From CAG-791 sp003447895 (GTDB lineage: Bacteria; Bacillota; Clostridia; Lachnospirales; Lachnospiraceae): a DNA stretch of 64,000 nucleotides. The notes below the pieces were generated by a model that did no database searches, was not told where the DNA came from, and saw only the letters and a list, made by a program, of their open reading frames with translations. This document shows, in pieces, positions 26,610 through 35,062 of the stretch (positions are counted from its first letter, which is position 1; each line of letters starts with the position of its first letter). A program made the translations under genes and the position numbers. The stretch is taken from contig CAMOMX010000001.1 of NCBI GenBank assembly GCA_946620035.1, positions 5,496-69,495 on the forward strand, read 5' to 3'.

Positions 26610-26813
26610 ATGAGTAACAAAGACTATGCAAAAACCCTGATTGACAAAATCCCGGATTACAAAATAGATATTGTACTAGCCTATCTTCAAGGCATCTGTG
26701 ACGGCATTGACACCCCCAATGACGAAACGATAGCAGCCATTAAAGAAGCTGATGCCGGTGAAGGAGCTTCGTTCAGCTCCCTTGATGCCCTCTTTGCTGA
26801 TCTGGGAGTTTAA
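26610..26813 (+). CDS. Antitoxin of a YafQ-type toxin-antitoxin pair
   Basis: 67 residues from ATG 26610, with GAGAGGA about ten bases upstream; an upstream in-frame TTG overlaps that site. The N-terminal half (DYAKTLIDKIPDYKIDIVLAYLQG) is a helical segment seen in antitoxins next to RelE/YafQ toxins, and the acidic C-terminus (EADAGEGASFSSLDALFADLG) is the likely toxin-wrapping tail. The stop lies two bases before the toxin start, the standard coupled order. Such antitoxins usually repress their own promoter. The DNA-binding fold is not certain, since no clear AbrB or ribbon-helix-helix motif is visible. Confidence 0.75.
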   Translation: MSNKDYAKTLIDKIPDYKIDIVLAYLQGICDGIDTPNDETIAAIKEADAGEGASFSSLDALFADLGV

Positions 26814-26815
26814 GT

Positions 26816-27085
26816 ATGCTGTCCATTCGCAGATTAAACAAATTCAAGAAGGATATTAAAACCTGTCAGAAACGCGGGTATAATATGGATCTGCTAAAGT
26901 CAGTTATTGCTACACTTGCCATTCCGGAACAGTTGGAAGCGAAGAATCGACCGCATCCATTAACCGGCGATTATTCCAGCTATGAAGAATGCCATATTGC
27001 CCCTGATTGGCTTTTGATATACCAGCAAACAGAAAATGAGCTGGTACTTGTCCGAACCGGCACGCACTCCGATTTATTCAGATAA
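26816..27085 (+). CDS. Type II toxin, YafQ/RelE family mRNA interferase
   Basis: 89 residues with the YafQ layout: KKDIKTCQKRGYN near the start, PHPLTGDYSSYEECHIAPDWLLIYQ in two parts across the middle, and a C-terminal LVRTGTHSDLF. The histidines in PHPL, ECHI and GTHSDLF match catalytic positions of YafQ, a ribosome-dependent mRNA endonuclease. It is expressed together with the upstream antitoxin gene and is followed by a terminator. With the truncated gene before it and tRNA-Trp behind, it probably belongs to an acquired patch. Confidence 0.85.
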   Translation: MLSIRRLNKFKKDIKTCQKRGYNMDLLKSVIATLAIPEQLEAKNRPHPLTGDYSSYEECHIAPDWLLIYQQTENELVLVRTGTHSDLFR

Positions 27086-27091
27086 ACAGGC

Positions 27092-27150
27092 AGGCGGCTT
27101 CCGGTGGCATGGAATGTTCTTTCATGTATTCCGGAAGCGCCTATTTTTTA
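27092..27150 (+). terminator. Terminator of the toxin-antitoxin unit
   Basis: GGCGGCTTCCGG pairs with CCGGAAGCGCC across a 26-base loop that can fold further, followed by TATTTTTTA. Confidence 0.7.
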
Positions 27151-27184
27151 TGCCAAATGTCAAAAAGCTTTTCAATACAGCATG

Positions 27185-27237
27185 AAAAAAGAGTGTGCTG
27201 CCCCCGCTGTTCAATCAGCAGGATGCAGCACACTCTT
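27185..27237 (-). terminator. Terminator of the liv-CBS-alcohol dehydrogenase unit
   Basis: On the minus strand AAGAGTGTGCTGC pairs perfectly with GCAGCACACTCTT and is followed by TTTTC. It lies 17 bases after the dehydrogenase stop. Confidence 0.85.
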
Positions 27238-27253
27238 AAATTCCGGATTATCT

Positions 27254-28333
27254 TCAGATCCCCGCGATCCGCCGAAGCACCGCTTCGTTTACCGGGAACG
27301 GGGGCAGTTTGCACTTACTTTCGTTTGCGAGGACTTCGCTCACAGTCTCCTCAAGGATCTCCGAAGGGACTTCATCGCGGCCGCAGGTCGTCACGAAGTA
27401 TTCCTCCAGCGCGTCCGTACTGTCGAAGCCGGCGAGGGAAAGGATATGGGAGACCTCTTCCGGGTCCGCTTCCTTCAGGTAGCCGGTAAGGAAATAGCCG
27501 CAGGCTTTTCCGTGCGCCATGTGCGCGCTGTAGGTGAGCCTGTAGCTCAGCGCGTGCGGGATCGAGGTCGCTGTGTGCGCGATCGACATTCCCGCCATGC
27601 AGGATGCGTTCATCATATTCTGATAGTCCTGCGAAGTGGCCTGTCTTTTTCCGAGGATCACGTCTTTGCTCTTTGACCAGGTCCTGATCCCGGCTTCCGC
27701 GCACATTCTGCTGAAGTCCGTGGCCTTTGAGTGAATAAAGCTCTCGTAGAGGTGGCAGAGCGCGTCCATTGTCGTATTGGCAAGGACATGCGCCGGCGCG
27801 CTCGAGAGGTATCTTCCGTCGATAAGAGCCAGCTGCGCGAAGATCTTGTGAGGGATCGAGCCCTTTACGTGTTTGTCATGTCTTGTGAGGACAGAGACCG
27901 CCGTGACTTCCGACCCTGTCCCGCAGGTTGTGGGGACCTCCGCGACGGGCACCGTCGTGGTCTCCGCCGTTTTGTCGTAGAGATAGTTCCGGTCGCAGTC
28001 CGGATGCTTCATCATGAGCGCAATTGCCTTAGCCGCATCCATGGGGGATCCGCCCCCGATTCCGATGACGAAATCCGCCTCCACTTTACAGCCGACCTGC
28101 CGGGCTCTCATGATGGTCTCCACGGAAGGGTTCTCCTCAATTTCCGCAAACTCCACCCAGGAGACGCCGTTTTGGGACAGCGCCGCCGTCACATCATCAA
28201 ATGCGCCGCATCTTCTGGCACTCGACTTTCCGGTCACGATCAGGGCGCGCCTTCCCAGAGAAGCCAGCTCCGCACCGTGCTTCATGACACAGTTTTCTTC
28301 GGAGTACACCTTTACCGGCATATAGAAATTCAT
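27254..28333 (-). CDS. Iron-containing alcohol dehydrogenase family protein
   Basis: A 359-residue group III dehydrogenase that would oxidise an alcohol or reduce an aldehyde with NAD(P). The nucleotide loop GIGGGSPMDAAKAIA lies at about 91-105. Metal ligands are complete: Asp190 and His194 in TTMDALCHLYES, His260 in IPHALSY and His274 in HMAHGKACGY. It follows the CBS-ACT gene by 18 bases and ends the liv unit. That position suggests handling an aldehyde from branched-chain amino acid breakdown, for example reducing it to a fusel alcohol. The substrate cannot be read from the sequence. Confidence 0.88.
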   Translation of the reverse strand: MNFYMPVKVYSEENCVMKHGAELASLGRRALIVTGKSSARRCGAFDDVTAALSQNGVSWVEFAEIEENPSVETIMRARQVGCKVEADFVIGIGGGSPMDAAKAIALMMKHPDCDRNYLYDKTAETTTVPVAEVPTTCGTGSEVTAVSVLTRHDKHVKGSIPHKIFAQLALIDGRYLSSAPAHVLANTTMDALCHLYESFIHSKATDFSRMCAEAGIRTWSKSKDVILGKRQATSQDYQNMMNASCMAGMSIAHTATSIPHALSYRLTYSAHMAHGKACGYFLTGYLKEADPEEVSHILSLAGFDSTDALEEYFVTTCGRDEVPSEILEETVSEVLANESKCKLPPFPVNEAVLRRIAGI

Positions 28334-28351
28334 TTCCGTTCCTCCCGTATG

Positions 28352-29053
28352 TCAGGATTTTTTCGCGGGAACTTCAAAGCTCTTGACTGTTCCGAACTTG
28401 GTCGTCTGGACAATGCTCCGAAGATCAAATCCCGCGTCGACAAGGATCTGGGCCATGTCTTCGACCGAGATCGCGCCGGAGGCCTTCACGACGATCTCCG
28501 CGCCTCTGTCCTTGGTGTGGTAGACCGCCAGGGAATCCAGGTTTGCGTTGTTGTCGCCAAAGAGCTTTGCCATGGGCGCGAACTCTCCGGGCGTATCGGT
28601 GGCGCCGAAGATAAATCTTGTCCCCTGCTTCTTGAGACCGAGAAGCTCTACAAATGCCTGGAAGATGTCCTTATCCGTGATAATGCCGATGACCTTGTTG
28701 TTTTCATCCACAACAGGGAGGCAGGAAATCTCATGGTCGAGCATCGTCTGCGCCGCCACTTCCACAAAGACGTCCTGTGAAATGGTCTTTACATCCTTGC
28801 CCTTGATCATGATATCCGCCACTTTGGTCTTGCTGAGCAGGTAATTGAGCTCATAGATGGACAGGGACGTCGAATTGGCGCCGCTCTGCTCTTCCACAAG
28901 TCCTCCCGTCACCAGGCCGACAAGCTTCCCCTGCTCATCCACGATCGGAAGGCGGTGGAAATGGTTCTTTCTCATGATCTCTACAGCCTTGGAGATCACC
29001 ACGTCCTTAGTGATCGTATAAGGGTTTTCGGTCATATGGTCTTTTACATACAT
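28352..29053 (-). CDS. CBS-CBS-ACT sensor protein (AcuB-like)
   Basis: 233 residues. Two CBS domains (about 7-60 with FHRLPIVDEQGKLVGLV and 77-133 with SCLPVVDENNKVIGIITDKD) are followed by an ACT domain starting at RFIFGATDTPGEFAPMAKLF. CBS pairs bind adenine nucleotides and ACT domains bind amino acids. It follows livF by 51 bases, so it may sense nucleotide or branched-chain amino acid levels and adjust uptake or catabolism. Proteins of this form are annotated acetoin utilisation AcuB in Bacillus, but no acetoin genes are near. The target is unknown. Confidence 0.82.
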   Translation of the reverse strand: MYVKDHMTENPYTITKDVVISKAVEIMRKNHFHRLPIVDEQGKLVGLVTGGLVEEQSGANSTSLSIYELNYLLSKTKVADIMIKGKDVKTISQDVFVEVAAQTMLDHEISCLPVVDENNKVIGIITDKDIFQAFVELLGLKKQGTRFIFGATDTPGEFAPMAKLFGDNNANLDSLAVYHTKDRGAEIVVKASGAISVEDMAQILVDAGFDLRSIVQTTKFGTVKSFEVPAKKS

Positions 29054-29104
29054 ATTGATATCCTCCCTGATTTTCTGTCTTTCTCTATACCCGTTCTGAA
29101 AAGA

Positions 29105-29809
29105 TCAGCCGCCGAGATATGCCTTCTGCACTCTCTCGTCGTTCGCGAGTTCTTCCCCGGTTCCCTCGAGTGTGATCTTTCCTGTTTCCAATACATATGC
29201 TCTGTCCGCAATGGCCAGCGCTCTCTTTGCGTTCTGCTCGACGAGAAGGATCGTCGTGCCCTTATTGTTGATCTCCTGAATGATGTGGAAGATCTCCGAT
29301 ACAAGAAGCGGGGACAGTCCCATGGAGGGCTCATCCAGAAGAAGAATGGAGGGCTTTGCCATGAGCGCTCTACCCATCGCCAGCATCTGCTGCTCGCCGC
29401 CGGAGAGCGTTCCGGCGGGCTGCATTCTGCGCTCCTTGAGGCGGGGGAAGAGCTGGTACACTTCTTCCATGTCCTTTCGGATCCCGTCCTTGTCCTTTCT
29501 GAGATAGGCGCCCAGGATCAGGTTCTCTTCCACGGTCTGCTCCGCAAACACCCTTCGTCCCTCGGGAACCTGCGCGAGCCCCATTCCTACGATCTTGTTG
29601 GGGGCTGTTTTGGTAAGTTCCGTATCGTCAAGCTTAATACTCCCCTCCGAGGCCTTCACAAGGCCGGAGATGGCGTGCATTGTGGTTGTTTTCCCGGCGC
29701 CGTTTGCGCCGATCATCGTCACGATCTCGCCGTCCCGAACCTCAAAGGAGATTCCCTTGATCGCCTCGATCATGCCGTATTTCACTTTTAAGTCCTGTAC
29801 TTTCAGCAT
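29105..29809 (-). CDS. livF: Branched-chain amino acid ABC transporter ATP-binding protein LivF
   Basis: One of the two ATPases of the high-affinity leucine/isoleucine/valine importer. GANGAGKTT (Walker A), LSGGEQQML (signature) and ILLLDEPSMGLSP (Walker B) are intact. The start is ATG 29809 with GGAG five bases upstream; 12 additional open codons upstream are not part of the family. At 234 residues it has normal LivF length. It follows livG by about 95 bases, the largest gap within this operon apart from that after livJ. Confidence 0.94.
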   Translation of the reverse strand: MLKVQDLKVKYGMIEAIKGISFEVRDGEIVTMIGANGAGKTTTMHAISGLVKASEGSIKLDDTELTKTAPNKIVGMGLAQVPEGRRVFAEQTVEENLILGAYLRKDKDGIRKDMEEVYQLFPRLKERRMQPAGTLSGGEQQMLAMGRALMAKPSILLLDEPSMGLSPLLVSEIFHIIQEINNKGTTILLVEQNAKRALAIADRAYVLETGKITLEGTGEELANDERVQKAYLGG

Positions 29810-29905
29810 AGTTACTCCATTTAGAAGCGCGATGCGGACACGCAAGGTTTGCGGCGCTTCGAAGCAAACCTTGAAGCCGGAAACAAGACCGGCTGCAGTA
29901 AAGGA

Positions 29906-30700
29906 TCAATCTCCCAGATACGCCTTGATCACTTCCGGGTTCGACTGGATCTCTTCCGGCGTTCCCTGAGCCAGCATCATACCGTAGTTAAGAACCGTGA
30001 TCCTCTCACAGATTCCCATCACAAGCTTCATGTCGTGTTCGATCAGAAGGATCGCGATCCCGAAGTGATCGCGGACAAACCGGATCATGTCCATCAGTTC
30101 CGCTGTCTCCTGCGGATTCATGCCCGCCGCGGGCTCATCCAGAAGAAGAAGCTTGGGGTTTGTCGCGAGGGCTCTCGCGATCTCCAGTCGCCTCTGCGCG
30201 CCGTAGGGGAGATTGCTTGCCGTCACATCCGCAAACTGATCCAGTTCCATGATCTTAAGAAGTTCTCTTGCCTTCTCATCGATCTGACGCTCACTGGCAT
30301 AATACTTGGGAAGGCGGAGCATCGCCGTGATCGGCGAGTAAGGGATCACATTGTGGAAACCTGTCTTTACATTGTCCAGAACGGTCAGTTCGCCAAAGAG
30401 CCGGATGTTCTGGAATGTTCTCGCGATTCCGGCTTTGTTGATATCCACAACGCTCTTTCCGGCCGTGTCTTTTCCGTCAAACACGATTTTGCCCCTGGTG
30501 GGTTTATACACTTTGGTCAAAAGATTGAAGACCGTTGTCTTTCCCGCCCCGTTAGGACCGATCAGTCCCGCGATCTCACCCTCGAATACCTGGAGATTCA
30601 GGTCATTGACGGCTGTAAGTCCTCCAAAATCAATACCCAGTTCCTGCACGTCGAGAACAGGTGCCTTTTCGCTGTTTTGGTTTGTACGGGTTTCAGCCAT
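29906..30700 (-). CDS. livG: Branched-chain amino acid ABC transporter ATP-binding protein LivG
   Basis: The second ATPase of the Liv importer. GPNGAGKTT is Walker A; LPYGAQRRLEIARAL holds a signature variant (YGAQR, usual for LivG, which has YGxQR instead of SGGQ); LLLLDEPAAGMNP is Walker B. The C-terminal helix region LNYGMMLAQGTPEEIQ is present. ATG 30700 has AAAGGAGG upstream. The start overlaps the end of livM by eight bases, which couples their translation. Confidence 0.95.
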   Translation of the reverse strand: MAETRTNQNSEKAPVLDVQELGIDFGGLTAVNDLNLQVFEGEIAGLIGPNGAGKTTVFNLLTKVYKPTRGKIVFDGKDTAGKSVVDINKAGIARTFQNIRLFGELTVLDNVKTGFHNVIPYSPITAMLRLPKYYASERQIDEKARELLKIMELDQFADVTASNLPYGAQRRLEIARALATNPKLLLLDEPAAGMNPQETAELMDMIRFVRDHFGIAILLIEHDMKLVMGICERITVLNYGMMLAQGTPEEIQSNPEVIKAYLGD

Positions 30701-31766
30701 TGGAAGCACCTCCTTTCGCCTTGGATGCGGTGAGCCCTTTCCACCTGATCTTAAGCCACTCATTGTTGGTCACCAGCATGATCAGGATCAGAACGACCGC
30801 GTAGATCAGCATTCTGTAGTCCTGCAGGGAGCGCAGAAGCTCCGGAAGAAGGATCAGGACCACTGTCGAGATGATCGTTCCGGTCATATTGCCAAGACCG
30901 CCCAGAACAACATAGACCAGGATCAGGATCGATGTATTGAAGTCAAACTTGTTGGGAACGAGGGTTGCATAGTTGAGTCCGTAGAGGGCCCCGGCCGCGC
31001 CTGCCAGAGACGCTGAGACAACAAAGGCCAGCATCTTGGTCCTGGAGATCGGAATACCCACAGATTCCGCCGCGATCCGGTTATCCCTGGCCGCCATGAT
31101 CGCTCTTCCGCTCCTTGACATCATGAGGTTATAGACGATAAGGAGCGCGACGAGTACAAGGATAATGCCCACCGTAAAGTTCGCGATCTTCTGCGTGCCC
31201 GTGGCGCCCATAGGTCCGTTCAGGAGCATCTTTCCGCCCGGCTGGAGCTTGAAATTGCTGTCCACAAAGCTGAAGTGAAGGCCGTCGGAGTCAAACCCGA
31301 TATAGGTATTCATAAAGATACTCTTGATGATCTGTCCAAACGCGAGCGTGACGATCGCCAGGTAGTCGCCCTGGAGCTTCAGAACGGGGATACCGATCAC
31401 AAAGCCAAAGAGCCCTGCAAGGAGCGCGCCGCATACCATCGAGAGGATCAGCCTGGGAATGGCCGCTGTCACGGTGCCTGCAAGGCAGCCGGAAACACAT
31501 ACGGCGCAGAACGCGCCGACACTCATAAATCCCGCCTGGCCAAGGTTCAGCTCTCCCGAAACACCGACATTGAGATTGAGGCCGATCGAGGCCACTACAT
31601 AACATGTGATCGGAACAAGGAGGCTGCTGAAAAGGCTCGAGAGATTGCCGGTCTTAAGAAGGACCTCTACCACAATATAGGCCGCGATCACGATCGCAAA
31701 GGAAATGAGCCGGCCTCTTTTGTTTTTGTCTCCTGTATGGGAGAAAAATCCGCCTGATTTCTTCAT
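30693..31766 (-). CDS. livM: Branched-chain amino acid ABC transporter permease LivM
   Basis: An integral membrane permease with about nine hydrophobic segments. GLNLNVGVSGELNLGQAGF (inner part of the LivM signature) and a second cytoplasmic loop DNRIAAESVGIPISRTKMLAF, given here as DNRIAAESVGI and RTKMLAF, form the coupling helix for the ATPases. The start is ATG 31766 with AAGGAGG upstream. It is 13 bases downstream of livH and overlaps livG. The C-terminus (NNEWLKIRWKGLTASKAKGG) is a short charged tail. Confidence 0.93.
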   Translation of the reverse strand: MKKSGGFFSHTGDKNKRGRLISFAIVIAAYIVVEVLLKTGNLSSLFSSLLVPITCYVVASIGLNLNVGVSGELNLGQAGFMSVGAFCAVCVSGCLAGTVTAAIPRLILSMVCGALLAGLFGFVIGIPVLKLQGDYLAIVTLAFGQIIKSIFMNTYIGFDSDGLHFSFVDSNFKLQPGGKMLLNGPMGATGTQKIANFTVGIILVLVALLIVYNLMMSRSGRAIMAARDNRIAAESVGIPISRTKMLAFVVSASLAGAAGALYGLNYATLVPNKFDFNTSILILVYVVLGGLGNMTGTIISTVVLILLPELLRSLQDYRMLIYAVVLILIMLVTNNEWLKIRWKGLTASKAKGGASNG

Positions 31767-31779
31767 GTCTTCTCCCTCC

Positions 31780-32655
31780 TTATACCTTGACATTGATCTT
31801 CTTTCCGAGAAGACCGGTGGGTTTGATCAAAAGGACCACGATCAGGACGCCGAACACGATCGCGTCCGACAGCTGTGTGGAGATATAGGCCTTCGCAAAG
31901 ATCTCAATAATACCAAGAACCAGTCCACCGACAAAAGCGCCGGGAACAGAGCCGATCCCTCCGAAAACGGCCGCCGTGAATGCCTTGATACCGGGCATTG
32001 ATCCCATCGTCGGATAGACAGAAGGATATGTGGATGCCAGCAGCACAGAGGCAATTGCCGCAAGGCCGGAGCCGATCGCGAACGTGATGGAAATGATCTG
32101 ATTGACATTGATCCCCATCAGCATGGAAGCGCCTTTGTCCTCCGAGCACGCTCTCATCGCACTGCCTGTCTTGGTTTTGTTGATAAACAGTGTGAGGCAG
32201 ATCATGACAACAATGCAGGTCGCGATCGTGATCAGGGTCAGATAGGAAACGGAAGCTGCCCCGATCGAGATTCCTCCCGCCGAGATGACAGAGGGAAATA
32301 CTTTACTGGACGATGACCAGAGGATCTGCGCTCCGTTCTGCAAAAAATAGCTCACACCGATCGCTGTGATCAGGACAGCAAGGCTGGGGGCCTGGCGGAG
32401 AGGCTTATAGGCCAGTCTCTCGATGACGACACCCAGGACCGTGCAGACCAGCATTGCGGCCAGAACCGCCGCGGGAAACGGAAGTCCGAATTTGGAAATC
32501 GAGAAAAAAGCGATATAAGCGCCAACCATAATAATATCGCCGTGTGCAAAGTTGAGCATCTTGGCAATTCCGTATACCATTGTGTATCCCAGCGCAATGA
32601 TCGCATATACGCTGCCAAGTCCCAATCCGTTGATCAAATAGGATAGAAACTGCAT
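31780..32655 (-). CDS. livH: Branched-chain amino acid ABC transporter permease LivH
   Basis: The second permease. The N-terminus MQFLSYLINGLGLGSVYAII followed by GYTMVYGIAKMLNFAHGDI is the hallmark of LivH. The coupling loop ACSEDKGASMLMGIN is near residue 180. Start ATG 32655 has GAAAGGAAGG upstream. It pairs with LivM to form the transmembrane channel. A hairpin separates it from livJ, as is common, so that the binding protein is made in excess. Confidence 0.93.
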   Translation of the reverse strand: MQFLSYLINGLGLGSVYAIIALGYTMVYGIAKMLNFAHGDIIMVGAYIAFFSISKFGLPFPAAVLAAMLVCTVLGVVIERLAYKPLRQAPSLAVLITAIGVSYFLQNGAQILWSSSSKVFPSVISAGGISIGAASVSYLTLITIATCIVVMICLTLFINKTKTGSAMRACSEDKGASMLMGINVNQIISITFAIGSGLAAIASVLLASTYPSVYPTMGSMPGIKAFTAAVFGGIGSVPGAFVGGLVLGIIEIFAKAYISTQLSDAIVFGVLIVVLLIKPTGLLGKKINVKV

Positions 32656-32682
32656 GTCCGCCCTTCCTTTCAGGTCTGTAAA

Positions 32683-32712
32683 CAGAAAGCCCGCACAGTG
32701 GCGGGCTTTCTG
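32683..32712 (-). terminator. Stem-loop between livJ and livH (partial terminator or mRNA-stabilising element)
   Basis: A perfect 12-base stem CAGAAAGCCCGC/GCGGGCTTTCTG with a six-base loop, followed only by TTTACAG on the minus strand. The weak T run fits partial termination or 3' end protection of livJ mRNA. Confidence 0.6.
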
Positions 32713-32751
32713 CCTGTTTAACACAATCAGATCTAATATCAAATATCGGTA

Positions 32752-33987
32752 TTATTCTGCGCCTACATAAACGCCGTTCTGGATCACAACAGCCTTCGGG
32801 GACTTTGTGACCTCACCGGTCTCACTCCACTTCATCTCTTCGCCTGTCAGGCCGCTGAAGGTCATGCTTGTAAACTGAGCTGTGAGTGCATCACAGATCT
32901 CTGACGCGCTCATGTCCGCTGTGACACCGGCAGCTTCGCAGGCCTGTGCGATCGCGTATACGCAGTCATAAGCATCTGCCGCGAACTGGTTCGGGATCTC
33001 GCCGTTGCATTTCTCTTTGTATGCGTTTACAAAGTTCACTGTCAGTTCATCGGTAGCATCCGCGGAGAAAGGAGTCAGCAGATAGACGCCCTCCGCGAGA
33101 GAAGTGTCGAAACCTTCCAGCGTAAGGATTCCGTCCATACCGTCCACGCCGAAGAAAGTGGGCTTATAACCCATCTGGTTCGCCTGTGTGAGGATCAGGG
33201 AAGCGGGATCATAGTAGATGGGAAGGAAAACGATGTCAGCGCCGGCATCCTTCGCCTGTCCGAGCTGGACAGTGAAGTCCTGAGCGTTGGAATCATCAAA
33301 TGTTCCCTCATAAACTACGCTGAGGCCCTTTGCCGCAGCTTCCGCTACGAATGTATCATGGATTCCCTTGGAATAGTTGTCATCATTCTTGTAGATGATC
33401 GCAACCTTGGAGCCGAGATCCGCATGTGCCGAAATATAGTCCGCACTTGCGGTTCCCTGGTTGGGGTCTGTAAAGCACATCTGGAATACATTTCCGTATG
33501 CGCCGGACAGGTTGTCGGCATCCTGATAGATTACTGCTGTAGAGGATCCGGAAGGAGTGATCGCGAAGATCCTGTCTTCCGCATAAGAAGGAGAAACCGC
33601 CGCGCCGGGCGCAGAAGTTACGGTTGCAAGAGAAACCTGCATGCCCCAGTCCTTGAGAACGCCGTAAGCGGAGACAGCCTTCTCGGGATCGTGCGCGTCA
33701 TCTTCCATATCCAGTTCAAACTGAAGGCCGCCTTTGGCGTTGACTTCCTCAACCGCGATCTCAGCCGCGTTTTTGACCGCCTGTCCGTAAACAGCCGCAG
33801 GTCCTGTAAGAGGTCCGGAACCGCCGATCTTGATCTTGGCACCGGTATCCGCTGCTGCTTCTGTCTTCTCTCCGCTGTCAGCAGGTGCGCTGCTGCTCGA
33901 AGCACCCGAGCCGCCGCATGCTGTCATAGCAGCTGCCATGCATACCGACATCGCTACTGCAAGGCTTGTCTTAAATACTTTTTTCAT
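32752..33987 (-). CDS. livJ: Branched-chain amino acid substrate-binding lipoprotein LivJ/LivK
   Basis: The extracellular receptor of the importer. ATG 33987 has AGGGAGG upstream. The N-terminus is a lipoprotein signal (MKKVFKTSLAVAMS, then lipobox AMTAC), so the protein is anchored through its cysteine at about residue 24. A serine-alanine linker follows, then the periplasmic-binding fold starting at KIKIGGSGPLTGPAAVYGQ. SADYISAHADLGSKVAIIY and YDPASLIL belong to the ligand clamshell. It is first in the liv operon with a strong promoter. Ligand identity (Leu, Ile, Val or other) cannot be settled by sequence alone. Confidence 0.93.
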   Translation of the reverse strand: MKKVFKTSLAVAMSVCMAAAMTACGGSGASSSSAPADSGEKTEAAADTGAKIKIGGSGPLTGPAAVYGQAVKNAAEIAVEEVNAKGGLQFELDMEDDAHDPEKAVSAYGVLKDWGMQVSLATVTSAPGAAVSPSYAEDRIFAITPSGSSTAVIYQDADNLSGAYGNVFQMCFTDPNQGTASADYISAHADLGSKVAIIYKNDDNYSKGIHDTFVAEAAAKGLSVVYEGTFDDSNAQDFTVQLGQAKDAGADIVFLPIYYDPASLILTQANQMGYKPTFFGVDGMDGILTLEGFDTSLAEGVYLLTPFSADATDELTVNFVNAYKEKCNGEIPNQFAADAYDCVYAIAQACEAAGVTADMSASEICDALTAQFTSMTFSGLTGEEMKWSETGEVTKSPKAVVIQNGVYVGAE

Positions 33988-34037
33988 GGTTTTCAACCTC
34001 CCTTTGATAATTTGGATCATCAATCACCAACGAGTTC

Positions 34038-34066
34038 ATTATAATTTTTTCAGGACTTCATTGCAA
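34038..34066 (-). promoter_or_regulatory. Promoter of the liv operon
   Basis: On the minus strand TTGCAA (34061-34066) and consensus TATAAT (34038-34043) are exactly 17 bases apart. Confidence 0.75.
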
Positions 34067-34073
34067 TAGCGTT

Positions 34074-34868
34074 TCACAGCGTGGCATCAACAAAACTGAT
34101 ATTTTTTGTCAAAAAATCACAGATATATTGGAATGCTTCCACAAAAGCCCCTTTTTTAAACCCGTGTCTCCCGCCTCTGACCATGTGAAACTCGGCATTC
34201 TGGTAGATTTTGGCGACGCGCAGGGAATAGGACGGATCCACCAGCGGGTCCTCATCTCCGTGAAGTACCAGGACCGGGCCTTTGTACTTTCCGAGGCACT
34301 TCAGATCATAATCCCAAAGGTCCGTCAGATAGACGGCCCCCATCATGCTCCACCCCCTGTAATCAAAGGGATCCGGCACGCTCTCCTTGTCCGGATAGAG
34401 GTCCCTCACATCGTCCAGTATGACAAAGGCACCATACATTAAAACGACTGCCGCGAACAGGTCCGGATTCTGCGAGGCGGCAACTGCGGTGCTGAAAGCG
34501 CCCTGGCTTGCGCCGATCAGGATGATCCTGTCCGGGTCCGTAAAGGGCCAGGTCAGCACTTCCCGGTAAACCTCCATCAGGTCCCGGGCGCAGGTCATGA
34601 CCGACATATGGAGCATGGATCCCGGACTTCTGCTCTCCGTCGAGGCTCCCCTGCAGTCAAATGTATAGAAAGCGTATCCCCGCGCGGCCAGTTCTCTTCC
34701 GTATGGAATGCCGGACTCATGCGTCCTGTAGAGTTCGTGGCAAAAAAGCACAAGCGGAACTTTCTCTCCTTTGTCCGCGCGCTCCGGGACAAAGAGCTGT
34801 CCGTAGATTCCGTTCTCCCTGCTTCCGCACCACTTCTCTTTTTGTCTGTAGGCACCTTTTATGTCCAT
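34074..34868 (-). CDS. Alpha/beta hydrolase (dienelactone hydrolase/prolyl oligopeptidase-like)
   Basis: 264 residues from ATG 34868 (MDIKGAYRQ); a longer open extension upstream has no family likeness. The alpha/beta-hydrolase pieces are in order: oxyanion region VLFCHELYRTHE, nucleophile elbow GASQGAFS with the serine, acid in LHGDEDPLVDPS, and histidine in RGGRHGFKKGAF. Proteins like this are acyl or peptide esterases with varied substrates. It sits between the tripartite transporter terminator and the liv promoter and is probably transcribed alone. No signal peptide, so it is cytoplasmic. Its natural substrate is unknown. Confidence 0.85.
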   Translation of the reverse strand: MDIKGAYRQKEKWCGSRENGIYGQLFVPERADKGEKVPLVLFCHELYRTHESGIPYGRELAARGYAFYTFDCRGASTESRSPGSMLHMSVMTCARDLMEVYREVLTWPFTDPDRIILIGASQGAFSTAVAASQNPDLFAAVVLMYGAFVILDDVRDLYPDKESVPDPFDYRGWSMMGAVYLTDLWDYDLKCLGKYKGPVLVLHGDEDPLVDPSYSLRVAKIYQNAEFHMVRGGRHGFKKGAFVEAFQYICDFLTKNISFVDATL

Positions 34869-34961
34869 TTCTTCCCATCCTCTTTCTTTTTCAGGGCTCG
34901 CGGAGTGAGCCGCGTGCGCTTCGTGCCGCTCTTTACACAGGCAGCAAAAACTGATAATGAA

Positions 34962-34996
34962 AAGCGGCAGCAACCGGTGAACCGGTGCTGCCGCAT
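34962..34996 (-). terminator. Terminator of the tctC-tctB-tctA unit
   Basis: GCGGCAGCA...TGCTGCCGC with an inner CCGG pairing forms a strong hairpin, followed by CTTTTCATT on the minus strand, about 70 bases past the tctA stop. Confidence 0.7.
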
Positions 34997-35062
34997 GTAC
35001 TTCGACTGAGTATTACGGAGAGATTCTCCCTATTGCCGTGTCGGGCTTCTCAACCGCCCGCA

